DNA from: Enterococcus diestrammenae
Lineage (GTDB): Bacteria > Bacillota > Bacilli > Lactobacillales > Enterococcaceae
DNA: 64,000 bases
Reading direction: 5' to 3'
NCBI RefSeq assembly: GCF_009933255.1
Contig: NZ_MAEI01000002.1
Location: 124,001-188,000, forward strand
In this document: piece after piece, positions 39,275 to 49,917 of the stretch
Layout: every line of letters starts with the position of its first letter
Numbering within the stretch: the first letter of the stretch is position 1
Notes under the pieces: generated by a model
What the model was told of the DNA's origin: nothing
Database searches by the model: none
The model's input: only the letters and a program-made list of their open reading frames with translations
Program-made: the position numbers and the translations under genes

Positions 39275-41473
39275 ATGATCATTCAACCTTTAAACAAGAT
39301 TCAACAAAAACTTGGGCGTTGGTATACCCCGTTACTTTTTCTGTTGTTTTTTGCGCTGGTTTTTGCAACCTTATTTACCAGTGTGCAACAAAAGCAACAG
39401 AATTACACAGAAGGTCAGGTAGCTGCAGAAAATATTCGTGCCAATAAAACCGTGGAAAATACTGCTGCTACTGAGCAAAAACGTCAGTTAGCAGCTGAAA
39501 GTGTGCCCACCGAGTACAACTACCAAGAAGACTTAGCCACAGTGCAATACGATCGAGTGAAACGATTATTTGATCTTGTAAATACCGTCAATGATGACTT
39601 GAAAAAGCAATACGAAGCGGATAAGAAAAAGGCGAAAAAAGAAAGTGTTCCCGAACCGACTGTGGATGAACATACCGCTGCCTTGAAGAAAAAATTTGAA
39701 AATATCGATGATGAGGACGTCGCCTTTTATCAAAGCTTGTCTGCCGATTTTTATCAATCGTTGTTTGAAGTTTCCGCTAGTGAACTGATTACGGTGCGAA
39801 ACGAAGCTTTAAATATTGTCAGTGAAGAAATGGCGCAGCATATTCGCAAAAGCAACCTGTCAGATATCCAGAACAATGCTACCCAGCAAATGCTGACGTT
39901 AGACCTTTCTGATGCTGGTCAAATCATCATGGAAGAACTGATAGCCAAAGGAATCGTGGTGAATGAATTTCCTAATGAAGCCGCGACAGAAGAAAAACGT
40001 GAAGCCGCTCGAAATGCGGTCCAATCGGTAATGATTTATCAAGGGGAGATCATCGTCCGCGAAGGTTCCCAAATCGATAGCAATGCTATGGAAAAAATGA
40101 AGCTGTTGGGTCTGACCAGTCAGACGAGTTCGATTTTTCCATTAGTTGCGATGGCGTTAGGGATTTTATTACAAATAGCAGTGCTCCTCTATTTTGGCCG
40201 GCAGTTTCATTCAAAAACTCAGCGACAACAGCTTTTTACTTTTTATACCGGCATGTTGGCTTTGAGTATTTTGGTAATGAAATTCTTTGAAGTTTTTCAA
40301 ACAGAGCAAATTCCTTACATTCCCCTCTTTTTCCCAGCGGCGTTTGTTCCGTTAGTCTTAAATCTTTTCTTAAATCGCCGGGCGGGTATTTTAGCAGCGA
40401 TGTTCCAAGTGATTGCCGCCTTATTTGTCTATAACAGCGCGGTGGGCACCAACTTGTTGACCACAATCTTGGTGACATATCTCTTTTCCGGTTTGATGGG
40501 TAGTATCGTTAAACGGGAACCGATTGGCAAGCAAGGATGGCCGGCGGTAGCATGGATTGTGCTATTTCCAACGCTACTGAATTTTGTCTTAGTCGTCTTC
40601 CAAGGGATGAGCTTTGGTGATGGAAGTACTTGGCTGACGATTATTTGTGGCTTTGCCGGGAATATTTTTTCTCTTTTGCTGACGATGGGGCTTCATCAGT
40701 ATATCGAACTGATGGTATCTGATGATTCGGTCATTGTACTAAATGAATTGAGTAATCCTAATCATCCTTTGTTAAAACAGTTGTTGGAAGAAGCGCCTGG
40801 GACGTATCATCATTCCATGATGGTAGCCAACTTGAGTGCCAATGCAGTAGCCGAAATTGGCGGACGTTCGTTATTGACTCGTGTTGCCTGTTACTATCAT
40901 GATATTGGCAAGTTAAAACATGCCAATTTCTTCGTGGAAAACCTGCCTCAAGGAGCAGAGAATCCTCATAATTTCTTATTACCAGAAGACAGCAAGCAGA
41001 TTATCTTTGGTCATGTGACGGATGGCGCCAAAATCTTAGAAGAGCACAAGATGCCACAGATGGTGGTGGATATTTGTCGCCAGCATCACGGCACCACCAT
41101 GATGAAGTTTTTCTATGCCAAAGCCAAAGAACGTAATCCTAAGACTACGGAAGCCGATTTTCGTTATCCTGGGCCAAAACCGCAAACGAGAGAAGCCGGG
41201 GTGGTAAGCATTGCTGACAGTTGTGAAGCTGCCGTTCGGGCGATGGACCATCCTGACAATGTGAAGATCCAACAGTTTGTGCACAATTTGATTATTGATC
41301 GAATCATCGATGGTCAGCTGGATGATAGTGGCTTGACCATGAAAGAGATCCGCCTAGTAGAAAAATCCCTCGTCAATGGTTTGTGTAGTACCTTCCATTC
41401 CCGTATCAAATATCCAAAGATGAAATCAGAAGCGGAAAAAATGAAAGAAGAACAAGAAAGAAGTGGAAATTAA
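39275..41473 (+). CDS. pgpH: 7TM-HD cyclic-di-AMP phosphodiesterase
   Basis: A 732-residue membrane protein. One N-terminal helix (about 18-38) is followed by a large extracellular 7TMR-HDED domain (about 50-280), seven helices (about 285-490) and a cytoplasmic HD domain with His542-Asp543 (YYHDIGKLKH). PgpH homologues hydrolyse c-di-AMP to pApA and so affect osmotic and cell-wall homeostasis. It overlaps ybeY by one base. Confidence 0.93.
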   Translation: MIIQPLNKIQQKLGRWYTPLLFLLFFALVFATLFTSVQQKQQNYTEGQVAAENIRANKTVENTAATEQKRQLAAESVPTEYNYQEDLATVQYDRVKRLFDLVNTVNDDLKKQYEADKKKAKKESVPEPTVDEHTAALKKKFENIDDEDVAFYQSLSADFYQSLFEVSASELITVRNEALNIVSEEMAQHIRKSNLSDIQNNATQQMLTLDLSDAGQIIMEELIAKGIVVNEFPNEAATEEKREAARNAVQSVMIYQGEIIVREGSQIDSNAMEKMKLLGLTSQTSSIFPLVAMALGILLQIAVLLYFGRQFHSKTQRQQLFTFYTGMLALSILVMKFFEVFQTEQIPYIPLFFPAAFVPLVLNLFLNRRAGILAAMFQVIAALFVYNSAVGTNLLTTILVTYLFSGLMGSIVKREPIGKQGWPAVAWIVLFPTLLNFVLVVFQGMSFGDGSTWLTIICGFAGNIFSLLLTMGLHQYIELMVSDDSVIVLNELSNPNHPLLKQLLEEAPGTYHHSMMVANLSANAVAEIGGRSLLTRVACYYHDIGKLKHANFFVENLPQGAENPHNFLLPEDSKQIIFGHVTDGAKILEEHKMPQMVVDICRQHHGTTMMKFFYAKAKERNPKTTEADFRYPGPKPQTREAGVVSIADSCEAAVRAMDHPDNVKIQQFVHNLIIDRIIDGQLDDSGLTMKEIRLVEKSLVNGLCSTFHSRIKYPKMKSEAEKMKEEQERSGN

Positions 41474-41949
41474 TGGAGATCACTTTTATTGATGAAACCA
41501 ATAGCGTACCCGAAGACAAAATTCACGAGATTGATGATTTGCTACAGTTTGCAGCTGATCATCTAAAACTACCGGAAAATGCGGAGATGTCTGTCACTTT
41601 CATGGACAACGCTGCGATTCAAGAAATCAATCGGGATTACCGGGGGAAAGATGCGCCGACAGATGTTATCAGCTTTGCCTTGGAGGAAGAAGGAGAAGGG
41701 GAAATACCAGTCATTTTTGACGAGGAAGACAGTCCCTTGCCACGAGAACTTGGCGACTTGATGATCTCGGTGGAACGGGCCAAAGAACAGGCGGAAGAAT
41801 ACGGCCATTCCTACGATCGCGAATTGGGTTTTCTGGCGTTGCATGGCTTTTTACACATCAATGGGTACGATCATATGAACCCAGAAGATGAAAAAGAAAT
41901 GTTCACACTACAAGAGGAAATCCTTGATGCTTATGGACTCAAAAGATAA
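41473..41949 (+). CDS. ybeY: rRNA maturation endoribonuclease YbeY
   Basis: A 158-residue zinc-dependent endonuclease for 16S rRNA 3' processing and ribosome quality control. The zinc-binding signature HGFLHINGYDH provides His124, His128 and His134. It is coupled to pgpH by the TAATG overlap, and its last 23 bp overlap dgkA. Confidence 0.96.
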   Translation: MEITFIDETNSVPEDKIHEIDDLLQFAADHLKLPENAEMSVTFMDNAAIQEINRDYRGKDAPTDVISFALEEEGEGEIPVIFDEEDSPLPRELGDLMISVERAKEQAEEYGHSYDRELGFLALHGFLHINGYDHMNPEDEKEMFTLQEEILDAYGLKR

Positions 41950-42325
41950 AAATACGCAAAAAAATAAAACCTTCATTGCCTCGGTGGAATTTGCAATCAC
42001 TGGGGTGAAGACGGTCTTTAAAGATGAAAAAAATATGCGTCGTCACGCGGTCTTGGGGGCTTTAGCCCTCTTGGCCGGGTTAATTTTTCGCCTTGACGCC
42101 AGGGAATGGCTCTGGCTATTATTAGCAATCTTTTTGGTGTGGTTGGTAGAAATCATCAATACCGTCTTTGAAAATGTGGTGGATATGGTGACGGATTTTC
42201 ACTTTCATCCCATCGGCAAAAAAATCAAGGATATGGCAGCTGGGGCAGTCTTACTGACCTCGGGCTTTGCGTTGATTGTGGCGGCCTTTTTATTCATTCC
42301 TAAATTATGGCAAATCTTTCAATAA
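41927..42325 (+). CDS. dgkA: Undecaprenol/diacylglycerol kinase
   Basis: A 132-residue integral membrane kinase with three helices after a basic N-terminus. It carries the signature EIINTVFENVVDMVTD, including the catalytic Glu. Gram-positive members mainly phosphorylate undecaprenol for cell-wall carrier recycling. ATG 41927 is 9-10 bp after AGAGGAAA and is preferred; ATG 41933 is possible, while a start at 41888 would run deep into ybeY. Confidence 0.9.
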   Translation: MLMDSKDKNTQKNKTFIASVEFAITGVKTVFKDEKNMRRHAVLGALALLAGLIFRLDAREWLWLLLAIFLVWLVEIINTVFENVVDMVTDFHFHPIGKKIKDMAAGAVLLTSGFALIVAAFLFIPKLWQIFQ

Positions 42326-42355
42326 AAATTAGAGAAACGCAATAAGGAGTAAGCA

Positions 42356-43255
42356 ATGACAGAACATAAATCAGGCTTTGTAGCCATCGTGGGACGTCCC
42401 AATGTGGGCAAATCCACCTTATTAAACCGAATCGTTGGCCAAAAAATTGCCATCATGAGTGACAAAGCACAAACAACTAGAAATAAAATTCAAGGGGTTT
42501 ACACGACCGAGGAAGCACAATTGATTTTTATCGATACGCCGGGCATTCATAAACCCAAACACCGCTTAGGGGATTTTATGGTAGAAACCGCCTATAGCGC
42601 GCTGCGAGAAGTCGATGCCGTCTTGTTCATGATCGCTGCGGATGACAAACGGGGGCGGGGAGATGATTTTATCATCGAACGCTTGAAAAATGTGGCTAGC
42701 CCTGTTTATCTAATCATCAATAAAATTGACAAAGTTCATCCGGATCAATTGTTGGGAATTATTGATGATTACCGTCAGCAGATGGATTTTAAAGAAATCA
42801 TCCCAATTTCAGCAACAGAAGGCAATAACTTTGAAACCTTGATGAAGACGTTGGTTTCACAAATGCCAGAAGGTCCTCAATACTTCCCCGATGATCAAAT
42901 TACCGATCATCCAGAATACTTTATCGTTTCAGAACTTGTTCGGGAAAAAGTCCTCTTACTAACAAGAGATGAAGTCCCTCACTCAGTAGCGGTGGTAGTG
43001 GATTCCATGAAGCGCAACGAAGATGACAAAGTGCATATTCAAGCGACAATCATCGTGGAGCGAGACAGTCAAAAAGGCATTATCATCGGCAAAGGTGGTA
43101 AAATGCTGAAAAATATCGGTAGTAAAGCGCGGCGAGATATTGAATTGCTTTTGGGTGATAAAGTGTACTTGGAATTATGGGTTAAAGTACAAAAAGATTG
43201 GCGAGACAAGCAAACATATCTGACGGATTATGGTTATAAAACCGAAGACTACTAA
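42356..43255 (+). CDS. era: GTPase Era
   Basis: A 299-residue ribosome-assembly GTPase binding the 3' end of 16S rRNA. G1 is GRPNVGKS (13-20), G3 is DTPG, G4 is NKID, and the C-terminal KH domain contains [14 protein letters not shown]. It lies 30 bp after dgkA. Confidence 0.97.
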   Translation: MTEHKSGFVAIVGRPNVGKSTLLNRIVGQKIAIMSDKAQTTRNKIQGVYTTEEAQLIFIDTPGIHKPKHRLGDFMVETAYSALREVDAVLFMIAADDKRGRGDDFIIERLKNVASPVYLIINKIDKVHPDQLLGIIDDYRQQMDFKEIIPISATEGNNFETLMKTLVSQMPEGPQYFPDDQITDHPEYFIVSELVREKVLLLTRDEVPHSVAVVVDSMKRNEDDKVHIQATIIVERDSQKGIIIGKGGKMLKNIGSKARRDIELLLGDKVYLELWVKVQKDWRDKQTYLTDYGYKTEDY

Positions 43256-43332
43256 AAGCTTTTTAAAGGTCTTTAGCGGACGGACTTCAGCACTTTTAAA
43301 AAACTGTTGAGAAAAACAAATGGCAGGATTGG

Positions 43333-43370
43333 CAGCAGTGGCGGAAAAGAGCAGCTGTTGCCTTTTTTAT
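43333..43370 (+). terminator. Terminator of the phoH-era block
   Basis: GGCAGCAG pairs with CTGTTGCC (one G-T wobble), followed by six T. Confidence 0.75.
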
Positions 43371-43375
43371 GATAA

Positions 43376-43485
43376 AGAGCTGATAAAAAGTTATGCTCTA
43401 AAAATGTTGATGTATCAGTAATTAAGTGCATATCATGCTGTCATTTTAGTGTTACGAAAAAGGTAAAATTAAGCGACCTAGGAAG
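43376..43485 (+). repeat. Dispersed intergenic repeat R1, copy B
   Basis: TGTATCAGTAATTAAGTG, GCTGTCATTTTAGTG and TTACGAAAAAGGTAAAATTAAGCG align with copy C (minus strand, 55690-55806) and copy A (24821-24920). It is non-coding, between era and recO. Confidence 0.65.
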
Positions 43486-43507
43486 TGATCTGACGATAGC
43501 TAGACCG

Positions 43508-43541
43508 GCAAATGCCAAATTGCTTTGTATTTGGCATTTGC
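43508..43541. repeat. Perfect 12-bp inverted repeat before recO
   Basis: GCAAATGCCAAA (43508-43519) and TTTGGCATTTGC (43530-43541) are exact reverse complements 10 bp apart. A weak CTTT follows. It could be a terminator or an operator. Confidence 0.5.
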
Positions 43542-43584
43542 CTTTGGTTGATCATATATTGCATTTGAGAAAGGTGGGGATTGG

Positions 43585-44382
43585 ATGCAAGTGGCAGAGA
43601 CGAAAGGGATTGTCTTATTTTCGCGGGATTATCAGGAAAAAGATAAATTAGTAAAGATTTTTACGGAAAGCTATGGCAAGCAGATGTTTTTCGTCAAAGG
43701 TGCCCATCGTAAAAATAATCCGCTAGCCCCAGCGTTGTTGAATTTTACTGAAGCAGTCTATTTTGGCTCCATTCGTTCAGAAGGGTTGTCCTTTTTAAAT
43801 GGGGCGAAGGAAGTCAAACCTTTTCGTCAGATTCAACAAGATATCTTTTTAACCGCTTATGGGAGTTATCTGCTAAATCTCGTGGATGTTGCTATCGAGG
43901 ATCATCTATACGATCCTCATCTCTATAGTTTTACCCAGCAAGCCTTGATGCAGCTGGACAATGGCTCTGACCCTGAGATAATTACTAATATTTTTGAATT
44001 GCAACTCTTGCAACGCTTTGGTGTCGCCCCCCAGTTGGACCATTGCGCAGTTTGTGGCAATCAAGAAGGCCCCTTTGATTATTCTTCTAAATATGCCGGC
44101 TTGTTGTGTCAGCGGCATTTTGAGATGGATCGCTATCGTTGGCATGTCAATCCACGAGGGCTGCATTTGGCACGACTCTTGATGCAAATTTCCTATGAGC
44201 AAATCAATTCTATTCAAGTAAAGGCCGAAACGAAGCAAAATTTGCGATACTTTATTGATCAGCTGTACGAGGAGTATGTGGGGATTCATTTGAAGAGTAA
44301 GAAATTTATCGATGATATGCAAAGTTGGTCGAAATTGCTAATGCCAAAAGCTGATGAGAAAAAAGAGCCTAACGAGGAATGA
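43585..44382 (+). CDS. recO: DNA repair protein RecO
   Basis: A 265-residue recombination mediator with an N-terminal OB fold (about 1-80; TKGIVLFSRDYQEKDKLVKIFTE) and a C-terminal helical zinc-binding part containing CAVCGN and a later Cys/His pair. It loads RecA at SSB-covered gaps with RecR. It starts at ATG 43585 behind AAAGGTGGGG. Confidence 0.94.
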   Translation: MQVAETKGIVLFSRDYQEKDKLVKIFTESYGKQMFFVKGAHRKNNPLAPALLNFTEAVYFGSIRSEGLSFLNGAKEVKPFRQIQQDIFLTAYGSYLLNLVDVAIEDHLYDPHLYSFTQQALMQLDNGSDPEIITNIFELQLLQRFGVAPQLDHCAVCGNQEGPFDYSSKYAGLLCQRHFEMDRYRWHVNPRGLHLARLLMQISYEQINSIQVKAETKQNLRYFIDQLYEEYVGIHLKSKKFIDDMQSWSKLLMPKADEKKEPNEE

Positions 44383-44418
44383 TTCTTAGAGATAATATTG
44401 GCAAGCTAACTTTTTTCA

Positions 44419-44448
44419 TTGACAAATAGCGGGCAGAGTCGCTATTAT
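44419..44448 (+). promoter_or_regulatory. Promoter of the glyQS T-box transcript
   Basis: TTGACA (44419-44424) and TATTAT (44443-44448) with an 18-bp spacer. Confidence 0.75.
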
Positions 44449-44469
44449 ATAAAGTAATTAAAGAGATGC

Positions 44470-44671
44470 ATTGATCAAATTTGCAAAACAGACCAGACAT
44501 TGCAGCGAATCCGGGGAGGTGGAAGCCGGATATGGATGCCGTTTTTGCGTAGGCGTTTGGGAGCATCAGCAAATGAAAGCTGCCGAGTGTTCGGAAGCAG
44601 GGTGGAACCGCGAATTTTTCGTCCCTGTGTTTGTCTATTCCTTTATGGAGAAGACAAACACAGGGCTTTTT
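44470..44671 (+). ncRNA. T-box riboswitch of glyQS
   Basis: The conserved T-box AGGGTGGAACCGCG is at 44599-44612 and pairs with the NCCA end of uncharged tRNA to form the antiterminator. The competing terminator is a perfect 14-bp stem (44623-44636 with 44652-44665) followed by CTTTTT. Stem I lies upstream, starting near 44470. By position it responds to tRNA-Gly; I did not fix the specifier codon by eye. Confidence 0.92.
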
Positions 44672-44738
44672 GTTTGGGGACCATCTTTTTGCACAATTTG
44701 ACAATTTTCTTGTCGACATATTTGAAAGGAGCGTCACA

Positions 44739-45650
44739 ATGACAAAAATGACTGTCCAAAACATTATTTTGACCTTACAAAAATTCTGGTCAAGCAACGG
44801 CTGCATGTTGATGCAGGCTTATGACACTGAAAAAGGAGCCGGTACCATGAGTCCCTATACCTTCTTACGGGCTATCGGGCCAGAACCATGGAATGCGGCT
44901 TACGTGGAGCCTTCTCGTCGACCAGCTGATGGTCGCTATGGGGAAAACCCAAACCGATTGTACCAACACCATCAATTCCAAGTGGTGATGAAACCTTCAC
45001 CTGCCAATATCCAAGAATTGTATTTGGAAAGTTTGAAACTATTGGGGATTGAACCCCTAGAACATGATATCCGTTTTGTAGAAGACAACTGGGAAAATCC
45101 CTCCATGGGTTGTGCTGGTTTGGGTTGGGAAGTTTGGCTCGACGGCATGGAAATCACCCAATTTACTTATTTCCAACAAGTGGGTGGCTTGGCGTGTAAA
45201 CCGGTGACTTCTGAAATCACCTATGGTTTGGAACGTTTAGCTTCATACATTCAAGAAGTGGAAAGCGTCTATGATTTGGAATGGACAGAAGGGGTCAAAT
45301 ACGGTGAAATCTTTAATCAACCAGAATATGAACATTCCAAGTATTCTTTTGAAATTAGTGACCAAGAGATGCTCCTAGGAAACTTTGATCGCTTTGAAAA
45401 AGAAGCCAAACGCTGCATTGACGAAAACTTGGTGCATCCGGCGTATGATTATATCTTAAAATGTAGCCATACCTTCAACTTGTTAGATGCTCGCGGGGCG
45501 GTTTCCGTGACGGAACGGGCGGGGTACCTGGCTCGGATTCGGAATATGGCACGCGCTGTGGCTAAGATTTTCGTAGCAGAACGGGCGCGCTTAGGCTACC
45601 CATTGTTGGATCCAGCTGCAGCAGCGGCGTTGTTAGAGGAGGAGAAATAA
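44739..45650 (+). CDS. glyQ: Glycyl-tRNA synthetase alpha subunit
   Basis: A 303-residue catalytic subunit of the bacterial alpha2-beta2 glycyl-tRNA synthetase. The opening [18 protein letters not shown] and [23 protein letters not shown] are family hallmarks. I chose ATG 44739 with the ribosome binding site AAAGGAG; the in-frame start at 44631 lies inside the T-box terminator. glyS starts 1 bp after its stop. Confidence 0.97.
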   Translation: MTKMTVQNIILTLQKFWSSNGCMLMQAYDTEKGAGTMSPYTFLRAIGPEPWNAAYVEPSRRPADGRYGENPNRLYQHHQFQVVMKPSPANIQELYLESLKLLGIEPLEHDIRFVEDNWENPSMGCAGLGWEVWLDGMEITQFTYFQQVGGLACKPVTSEITYGLERLASYIQEVESVYDLEWTEGVKYGEIFNQPEYEHSKYSFEISDQEMLLGNFDRFEKEAKRCIDENLVHPAYDYILKCSHTFNLLDARGAVSVTERAGYLARIRNMARAVAKIFVAERARLGYPLLDPAAAAALLEEEK

Positions 45651-45651
45651 G

Positions 45652-47724
45652 ATGGCAAAAGATTTGTTATTGGAAATCGGCTTGGAAGAAATGCCGGCCC
45701 ATGTAGTCACACCAAGCATGAAACAATTGGAAACAAAAGTGACTGCTTTTTTAGATGAAAATCGTTTGAGTTTTGAATCGATTAAGGCTTTCTCTACTCC
45801 TCGTCGACTTTCGGTATTGGTGGAAAAAATTGTCGACAAACAAGAAGATATCCAGGAAGAAGTCAAGGGGCCAGCCAAAAAGATTGCTTTGGATGCTGAA
45901 GGTAACTGGACCAAAGCCGCCCAAGGTTTTGTCCGCGGGCAAGGAGTGACGACAGACGCCATTACCTTTAAAGAGCTTAAAGGTGTGGAATATGTCTATG
46001 TCACAAAATACGTCAAGGGTGAAGCAGCAGAAACAGTCTTGACCGGCTTAAAAGAGGTGATTACCAGCTTAACTTTCCCTGTGACGATGCATTGGAGTAA
46101 TTTTGATTTTGAATACATTCGCCCGATTCACTGGATTGTGGCATTGTTGGATGATGAAGTCCTGCCGTTTGAAATTCTTGATGTGAAAACGGGACGGACT
46201 TCTCGCGGCCATCGTTTCTTAGGAGAAGATGTGACCTTTGCAAATCCCGCAGAGTATGAAGAAAAATTGGCGGCCGAATTTGTTATTGTGGATCCGCTGA
46301 AACGGAAACAACTCATCACAGATCAAATCGCTGAATTAGCTACCAAAAATGAGTTTCAAGTAGGCTTAGACGAAGACTTGTTAGAAGAAGTCAACAATTT
46401 AGTAGAATACCCAACCGCTTTTGTCGGTAATTTTGAAGACAAATACTTGGCAGTTCCGGAAGAAGTTTTAGTAACTTCCATGAAAGAACACCAACGCTAT
46501 TTCGACGTGCGGAATCAAGAAGGGTTGCTATTACCGCATTTTATTTCCGTTCGTAATGGGAACAATGTCAAATTGGAAAATGTAGCTAAGGGTAATGAAA
46601 AAGTTTTGACTGCCCGGTTGGAAGATGCCGAATTCTTCTACAATGAAGATAAAAAATTGGCTATCGATGACTTGGTGGAAAAACTAAAAAATGTTACTTT
46701 CCACGAAAAAATTGGGAGTATCTACGAAAAAATGCAACGGGTTGCTGTCGCAGCTCAAATTATTGGGGAAACAGTTGGGTTATCCAATGAACAATTGGAA
46801 GATTTGCGTCGGGCTTCAGAAATTTACAAATTTGATTTAGTCACCAATATGGTAGGGGAATTTCCAGAGTTGCAAGGGATTATGGGTGAAAAATATGCCT
46901 TGTTGCAAGGAGAAAAACCAGCCGTAGCCCAAGCAATTCGGGAACACTATCTGCCAATCTCTTCTGAAGGGGTTTTGCCAGATTCAGAAATTGGAGCTGT
47001 TTTGGCCATTGCTGATAAACTAGACAGCTTGCTTTCCTTCTTTGCCGTAGGGATGGTGCCATCGGGTTCAAATGACCCTTATGCCTTGCGTCGTCAATCA
47101 TATGGGATTGTACGGATTGTCGAAAACCGTGGTTGGTACTTCCCATTGCGGAAATTACAGGCAGCCATTGACGAAAAAGTTAATACCGATGAACAACGTT
47201 TCGGGATTCAACTGACTAGTGGACAAGAAGAGGTGCTTGATTTTATCAAAGCGCGTTTCCGTCAACGCTTAACTAGTGAAAATGTCCGACATGATGTCAT
47301 CGATGCCGTGATTCAAGCAGATCAAGAAGACCTGACTCAGATGTTTGCTGCCGCTGCAATTTTGCGGAAACATGTGACAGATGCTGACTTTAAACCATCC
47401 GTAGAAGCTTTGACGCGGGCGATTAACTTAGCGCAAAAGGCGGAGCAAGTTACGGACCACGTAGATCCTAACTTGTTTGAAAATGATGCGGAAAAAGCCC
47501 TCTTTGAAGCAGCCGCTGATTTGGAACAAAAATTCCCACGACAAACGATGGAAGAGAATTACCATGGTTTGGTGAGCTTACGTCCCGTGATTGAAGAATA
47601 CTTCGCTGAAAATATGGTGATGGCGGATGATGAAAAAATTCGCCACAATCGTTTGGCACAGTTGAAAATCATTTCTAAAATGGCTTTAGCCGTTGCTCGT
47701 TTGGATGCTTTAATTACGAAATAA
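45652..47724 (+). CDS. glyS: Glycyl-tRNA synthetase beta subunit
   Basis: A 690-residue subunit carrying tRNA-binding and HD-like domains, with the start [15 protein letters not shown] and a C-terminal DALR-type anticodon-binding part. It follows glyQ by 1 bp and shares its T-box control. A strong terminator follows. Confidence 0.97.
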   Translation: MAKDLLLEIGLEEMPAHVVTPSMKQLETKVTAFLDENRLSFESIKAFSTPRRLSVLVEKIVDKQEDIQEEVKGPAKKIALDAEGNWTKAAQGFVRGQGVTTDAITFKELKGVEYVYVTKYVKGEAAETVLTGLKEVITSLTFPVTMHWSNFDFEYIRPIHWIVALLDDEVLPFEILDVKTGRTSRGHRFLGEDVTFANPAEYEEKLAAEFVIVDPLKRKQLITDQIAELATKNEFQVGLDEDLLEEVNNLVEYPTAFVGNFEDKYLAVPEEVLVTSMKEHQRYFDVRNQEGLLLPHFISVRNGNNVKLENVAKGNEKVLTARLEDAEFFYNEDKKLAIDDLVEKLKNVTFHEKIGSIYEKMQRVAVAAQIIGETVGLSNEQLEDLRRASEIYKFDLVTNMVGEFPELQGIMGEKYALLQGEKPAVAQAIREHYLPISSEGVLPDSEIGAVLAIADKLDSLLSFFAVGMVPSGSNDPYALRRQSYGIVRIVENRGWYFPLRKLQAAIDEKVNTDEQRFGIQLTSGQEEVLDFIKARFRQRLTSENVRHDVIDAVIQADQEDLTQMFAAAAILRKHVTDADFKPSVEALTRAINLAQKAEQVTDHVDPNLFENDAEKALFEAAADLEQKFPRQTMEENYHGLVSLRPVIEEYFAENMVMADDEKIRHNRLAQLKIISKMALAVARLDALITK

Positions 47725-47744
47725 ACTGAGATTCAAATCAATAC

Positions 47745-47790
47745 AAAAACGCCTTAGCTGGCCAGTATGTTATCAGCTAAGGCGTTTTTT
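47745..47790 (+). terminator. Terminator of glyQS
   Basis: ACGCCTTAGCTG (47749-47760) pairs exactly with CAGCTAAGGCGT (47774-47785), with flanking A and T runs. Confidence 0.92.
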
Positions 47791-47802
47791 ATTGACGGCT
47801 TC

Positions 47803-48744
47803 TTATAGAATAATCTTCAGTAAAATTGGAATATAGACTAGGTAAACCAATACAGAATAACCTAGACTAGAGGCTCCGAACTCTTCATCCGCGTTGTAAT
47901 TACGCGCTAAGATAGCGATGGAGTTTTGCACTGGCATGGAGGATTGGATCATAAAAACAGCCAGCATCAATGGCGGTACGGGGAAAACAAATCCTAAAAG
48001 CCAGACGATCACAGGTGAGAAGACGAAACGACCTAACAAGACACCGAAAATATCCTTGTTCATCTTCAAGTTTTTCAAGCCGCTGAAATAGATGATAATT
48101 CCGATGACAAACATCGATAAAGGCGTGGTTAAGTCGGCAAGATACCCACCGAAACTTGTGATAAATTGCGGCACATCAAACGTTGTCAACACCCAAAGTA
48201 ACCCAATGATAAAGCCAAGTAGGGCGGGTGTAAAAATCTTCTTTAGTAAGACTAAGGGATGAAAAGTGATGCGAGCTTTCTCGATATCCGGATTGTCTTG
48301 CGCAATTTCATAAATCCCCAACGTCCAAAAAAAGGTGGTATTGACGATGTAGTACAACAAGGCATAGGGAACCGCCTTTTCCCCGAAAATCGCCAAGTTG
48401 ATCGGCAGGCCGATAAAAATGGTGTTGGAGTAGGTAAACATCGCAGTAAACGTTCCTTGGCGACTGGGGGTAACTTTGGCTAGTTTGCGGTAGAGCAAGC
48501 TGATGATAAAAGTGGCAGTCATGGAGATCACTGGAATAATCATCCCAGAAAATAAGGTTAAAAACTCATCTCGAGAAAAATTGGCTGTCATATTTAAAAA
48601 CATATTGAAGGGTAAGGCAATATTTAAGACTAGTTTAGAGAAGACGTCTGCCGTTCGATTGGAAAACCATTGTTTGTAAGAAAGAAAGTAGCCTAAAAAC
48701 ATTAGAGCAAAAATCGCAAAAATTTTAACGTAAGCTTGTAGCAT
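47803..48744 (-). CDS. AEC family transporter
   Basis: A 313-residue membrane protein with ten predicted helices of the auxin efflux carrier (AEC) fold. It ends in the typical MIQSSMPVQNSIAILARNYNADEEF segment. Bacterial members export malate or other organic acids, but the substrate here is unknown. I prefer the ATG at 48744 (AGGTGA five bases ahead) over the in-frame GTG at 48753. It converges with glyS. Confidence 0.85.
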   Translation of the reverse strand: MLQAYVKIFAIFALMFLGYFLSYKQWFSNRTADVFSKLVLNIALPFNMFLNMTANFSRDEFLTLFSGMIIPVISMTATFIISLLYRKLAKVTPSRQGTFTAMFTYSNTIFIGLPINLAIFGEKAVPYALLYYIVNTTFFWTLGIYEIAQDNPDIEKARITFHPLVLLKKIFTPALLGFIIGLLWVLTTFDVPQFITSFGGYLADLTTPLSMFVIGIIIYFSGLKNLKMNKDIFGVLLGRFVFSPVIVWLLGFVFPVPPLMLAVFMIQSSMPVQNSIAILARNYNADEEFGASSLGYSVLVYLVYIPILLKIIL

Positions 48745-48785
48745 GGCATTCACCTGACCTTTTGATAAATCGCAGTTGGCTCTAA

Positions 48786-48819
48786 GAAAAACGCGTGACG
48801 AAAGCGTTCCGTCACGCGT
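48786..48819 (-). terminator. Terminator of yidC
   Basis: ACGCGTGACG (48791-48800) pairs exactly with CGTCACGCGT (48810-48819); a T run follows on the minus strand. Confidence 0.88.
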
Positions 48820-48828
48820 ATAGACTAG

Positions 48829-49797
48829 TTATTTGTGGTTGCGTTGTTGTTTTCCGGCGTTCCGGCCTTTATTTTGGTTGTTGCCTTGATTTAGTTTTTT
48901 TGCTTGAGGCTGGTTGGCCTGAGTCGTCGATTTTGCTTCGACTTCTTTTTTAGGAGGCGTAACGACAACTTTTGGTGGGTTCTTTTTCATTTCTTCTTGA
49001 ATTTGCACTTTGATCCGGGGTTTCATGATGACATTGGTGATGTAAGTTTGTAGACAAGCGATAAATCCACCGACTACCCAGTACAATGTTACCCCCGCCG
49101 GAGCCCCGATCGAGAACATGATAATCATCAATGGCGAGACGATGGACATCATCCGCATTTGCTTCTTCTGTTCTTCAGGAATTCCCACCATGCTGACAAT
49201 ACTTTGCAAGGCGTAGAAGACACCTGCTAAGACGACAAAGATAATCGCAGGTTTTGTTAGGTCAATCCCGTAGAAACTAGCATTTTGCAAGTTTTCAGAG
49301 TAGCGAGCTGTGGTATATAATGCTGAGAAGACCGGCATTTGAATCAATAGTGGTAAACAGCCCATGCCACCTAACATGCTGACGCCGTTTTCTTTGTAGA
49401 CCGCACTCATTTCTTGTTGGGCAGCCAGTTGCTCTTGTTGAGTAGTGGCAGCTTTAAGTTTGGCTTGTACAGCGTCCAACTGTGGTTTGATGTACTGCAT
49501 TTTTTCCGATTGAATCATAGTTTGTCGAGATTGGTGAATCCCCAGTGGCAAGATGATAAAGCGCACAATCAAGGTTACCAAAATGATAGCCCAACCCCAG
49601 CGATTGTCGCCACCCACTAGGTTCGCAATCATTTTTAGCAAGGAATCTAATGGCGCAACCAAAACCTTATAAGTAAAGCTGCCAGTATCAGGAATGGCTT
49701 TCCCGCTAGCATCTTGGGTCATTTTGACACAGCCAGACAAAAAGAGGAGCATCAGCGTCAGGCCGGATCCTAATAACCAATTTTTCATTTTTTTCAT
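48829..49797 (-). CDS. yidC: YidC/OxaA membrane protein insertase (lipoprotein form)
   Basis: A 322-residue Gram-positive YidC. The signal peptide ends in the lipobox LSGC (Cys22). Five transmembrane segments and a long basic C-terminal tail rich in Gln, Asn and Lys follow; such tails bind ribosomes in YidC2-type paralogues. It inserts membrane proteins alone or with Sec. Because this copy is not beside rnpA/rpmH, a second yidC elsewhere is likely. Confidence 0.93.
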   Translation of the reverse strand: MKKMKNWLLGSGLTLMLLFLSGCVKMTQDASGKAIPDTGSFTYKVLVAPLDSLLKMIANLVGGDNRWGWAIILVTLIVRFIILPLGIHQSRQTMIQSEKMQYIKPQLDAVQAKLKAATTQQEQLAAQQEMSAVYKENGVSMLGGMGCLPLLIQMPVFSALYTTARYSENLQNASFYGIDLTKPAIIFVVLAGVFYALQSIVSMVGIPEEQKKQMRMMSIVSPLMIIMFSIGAPAGVTLYWVVGGFIACLQTYITNVIMKPRIKVQIQEEMKKNPPKVVVTPPKKEVEAKSTTQANQPQAKKLNQGNNQNKGRNAGKQQRNHK

Positions 49798-49842
49798 GGA
49801 TTTCTTCCTTTACGAGTGAATTTGCACAAGAATAATCATACT

Positions 49843-49869
49843 AAAAAAAGCCGTTGATTTCAACGGCTT
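49843..49869 (-). terminator. Terminator of acyP
   Basis: AAGCCGTTGA (49848-49857) and TCAACGGCTT (49860-49869) form a tight hairpin followed by T on the minus strand. Confidence 0.82.
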
Positions 49870-49917
49870 CACGAAAAAGTCTCATCTGTCCCAGAGGTGG
49901 TCCAGGGCTCATCTGGG

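Noticed and set aside
44471..44742. Plus-strand frames in the glyQS leader
   Set aside because: The sequence is explained by the T-box riboswitch and its terminator.
49866..49876. Further R2 copy after acyP (GGCTTCACGAA)
   Set aside because: Only 11 bp match and the rest of the repeat is absent; part of it belongs to the acyP terminator, so chance is likely.
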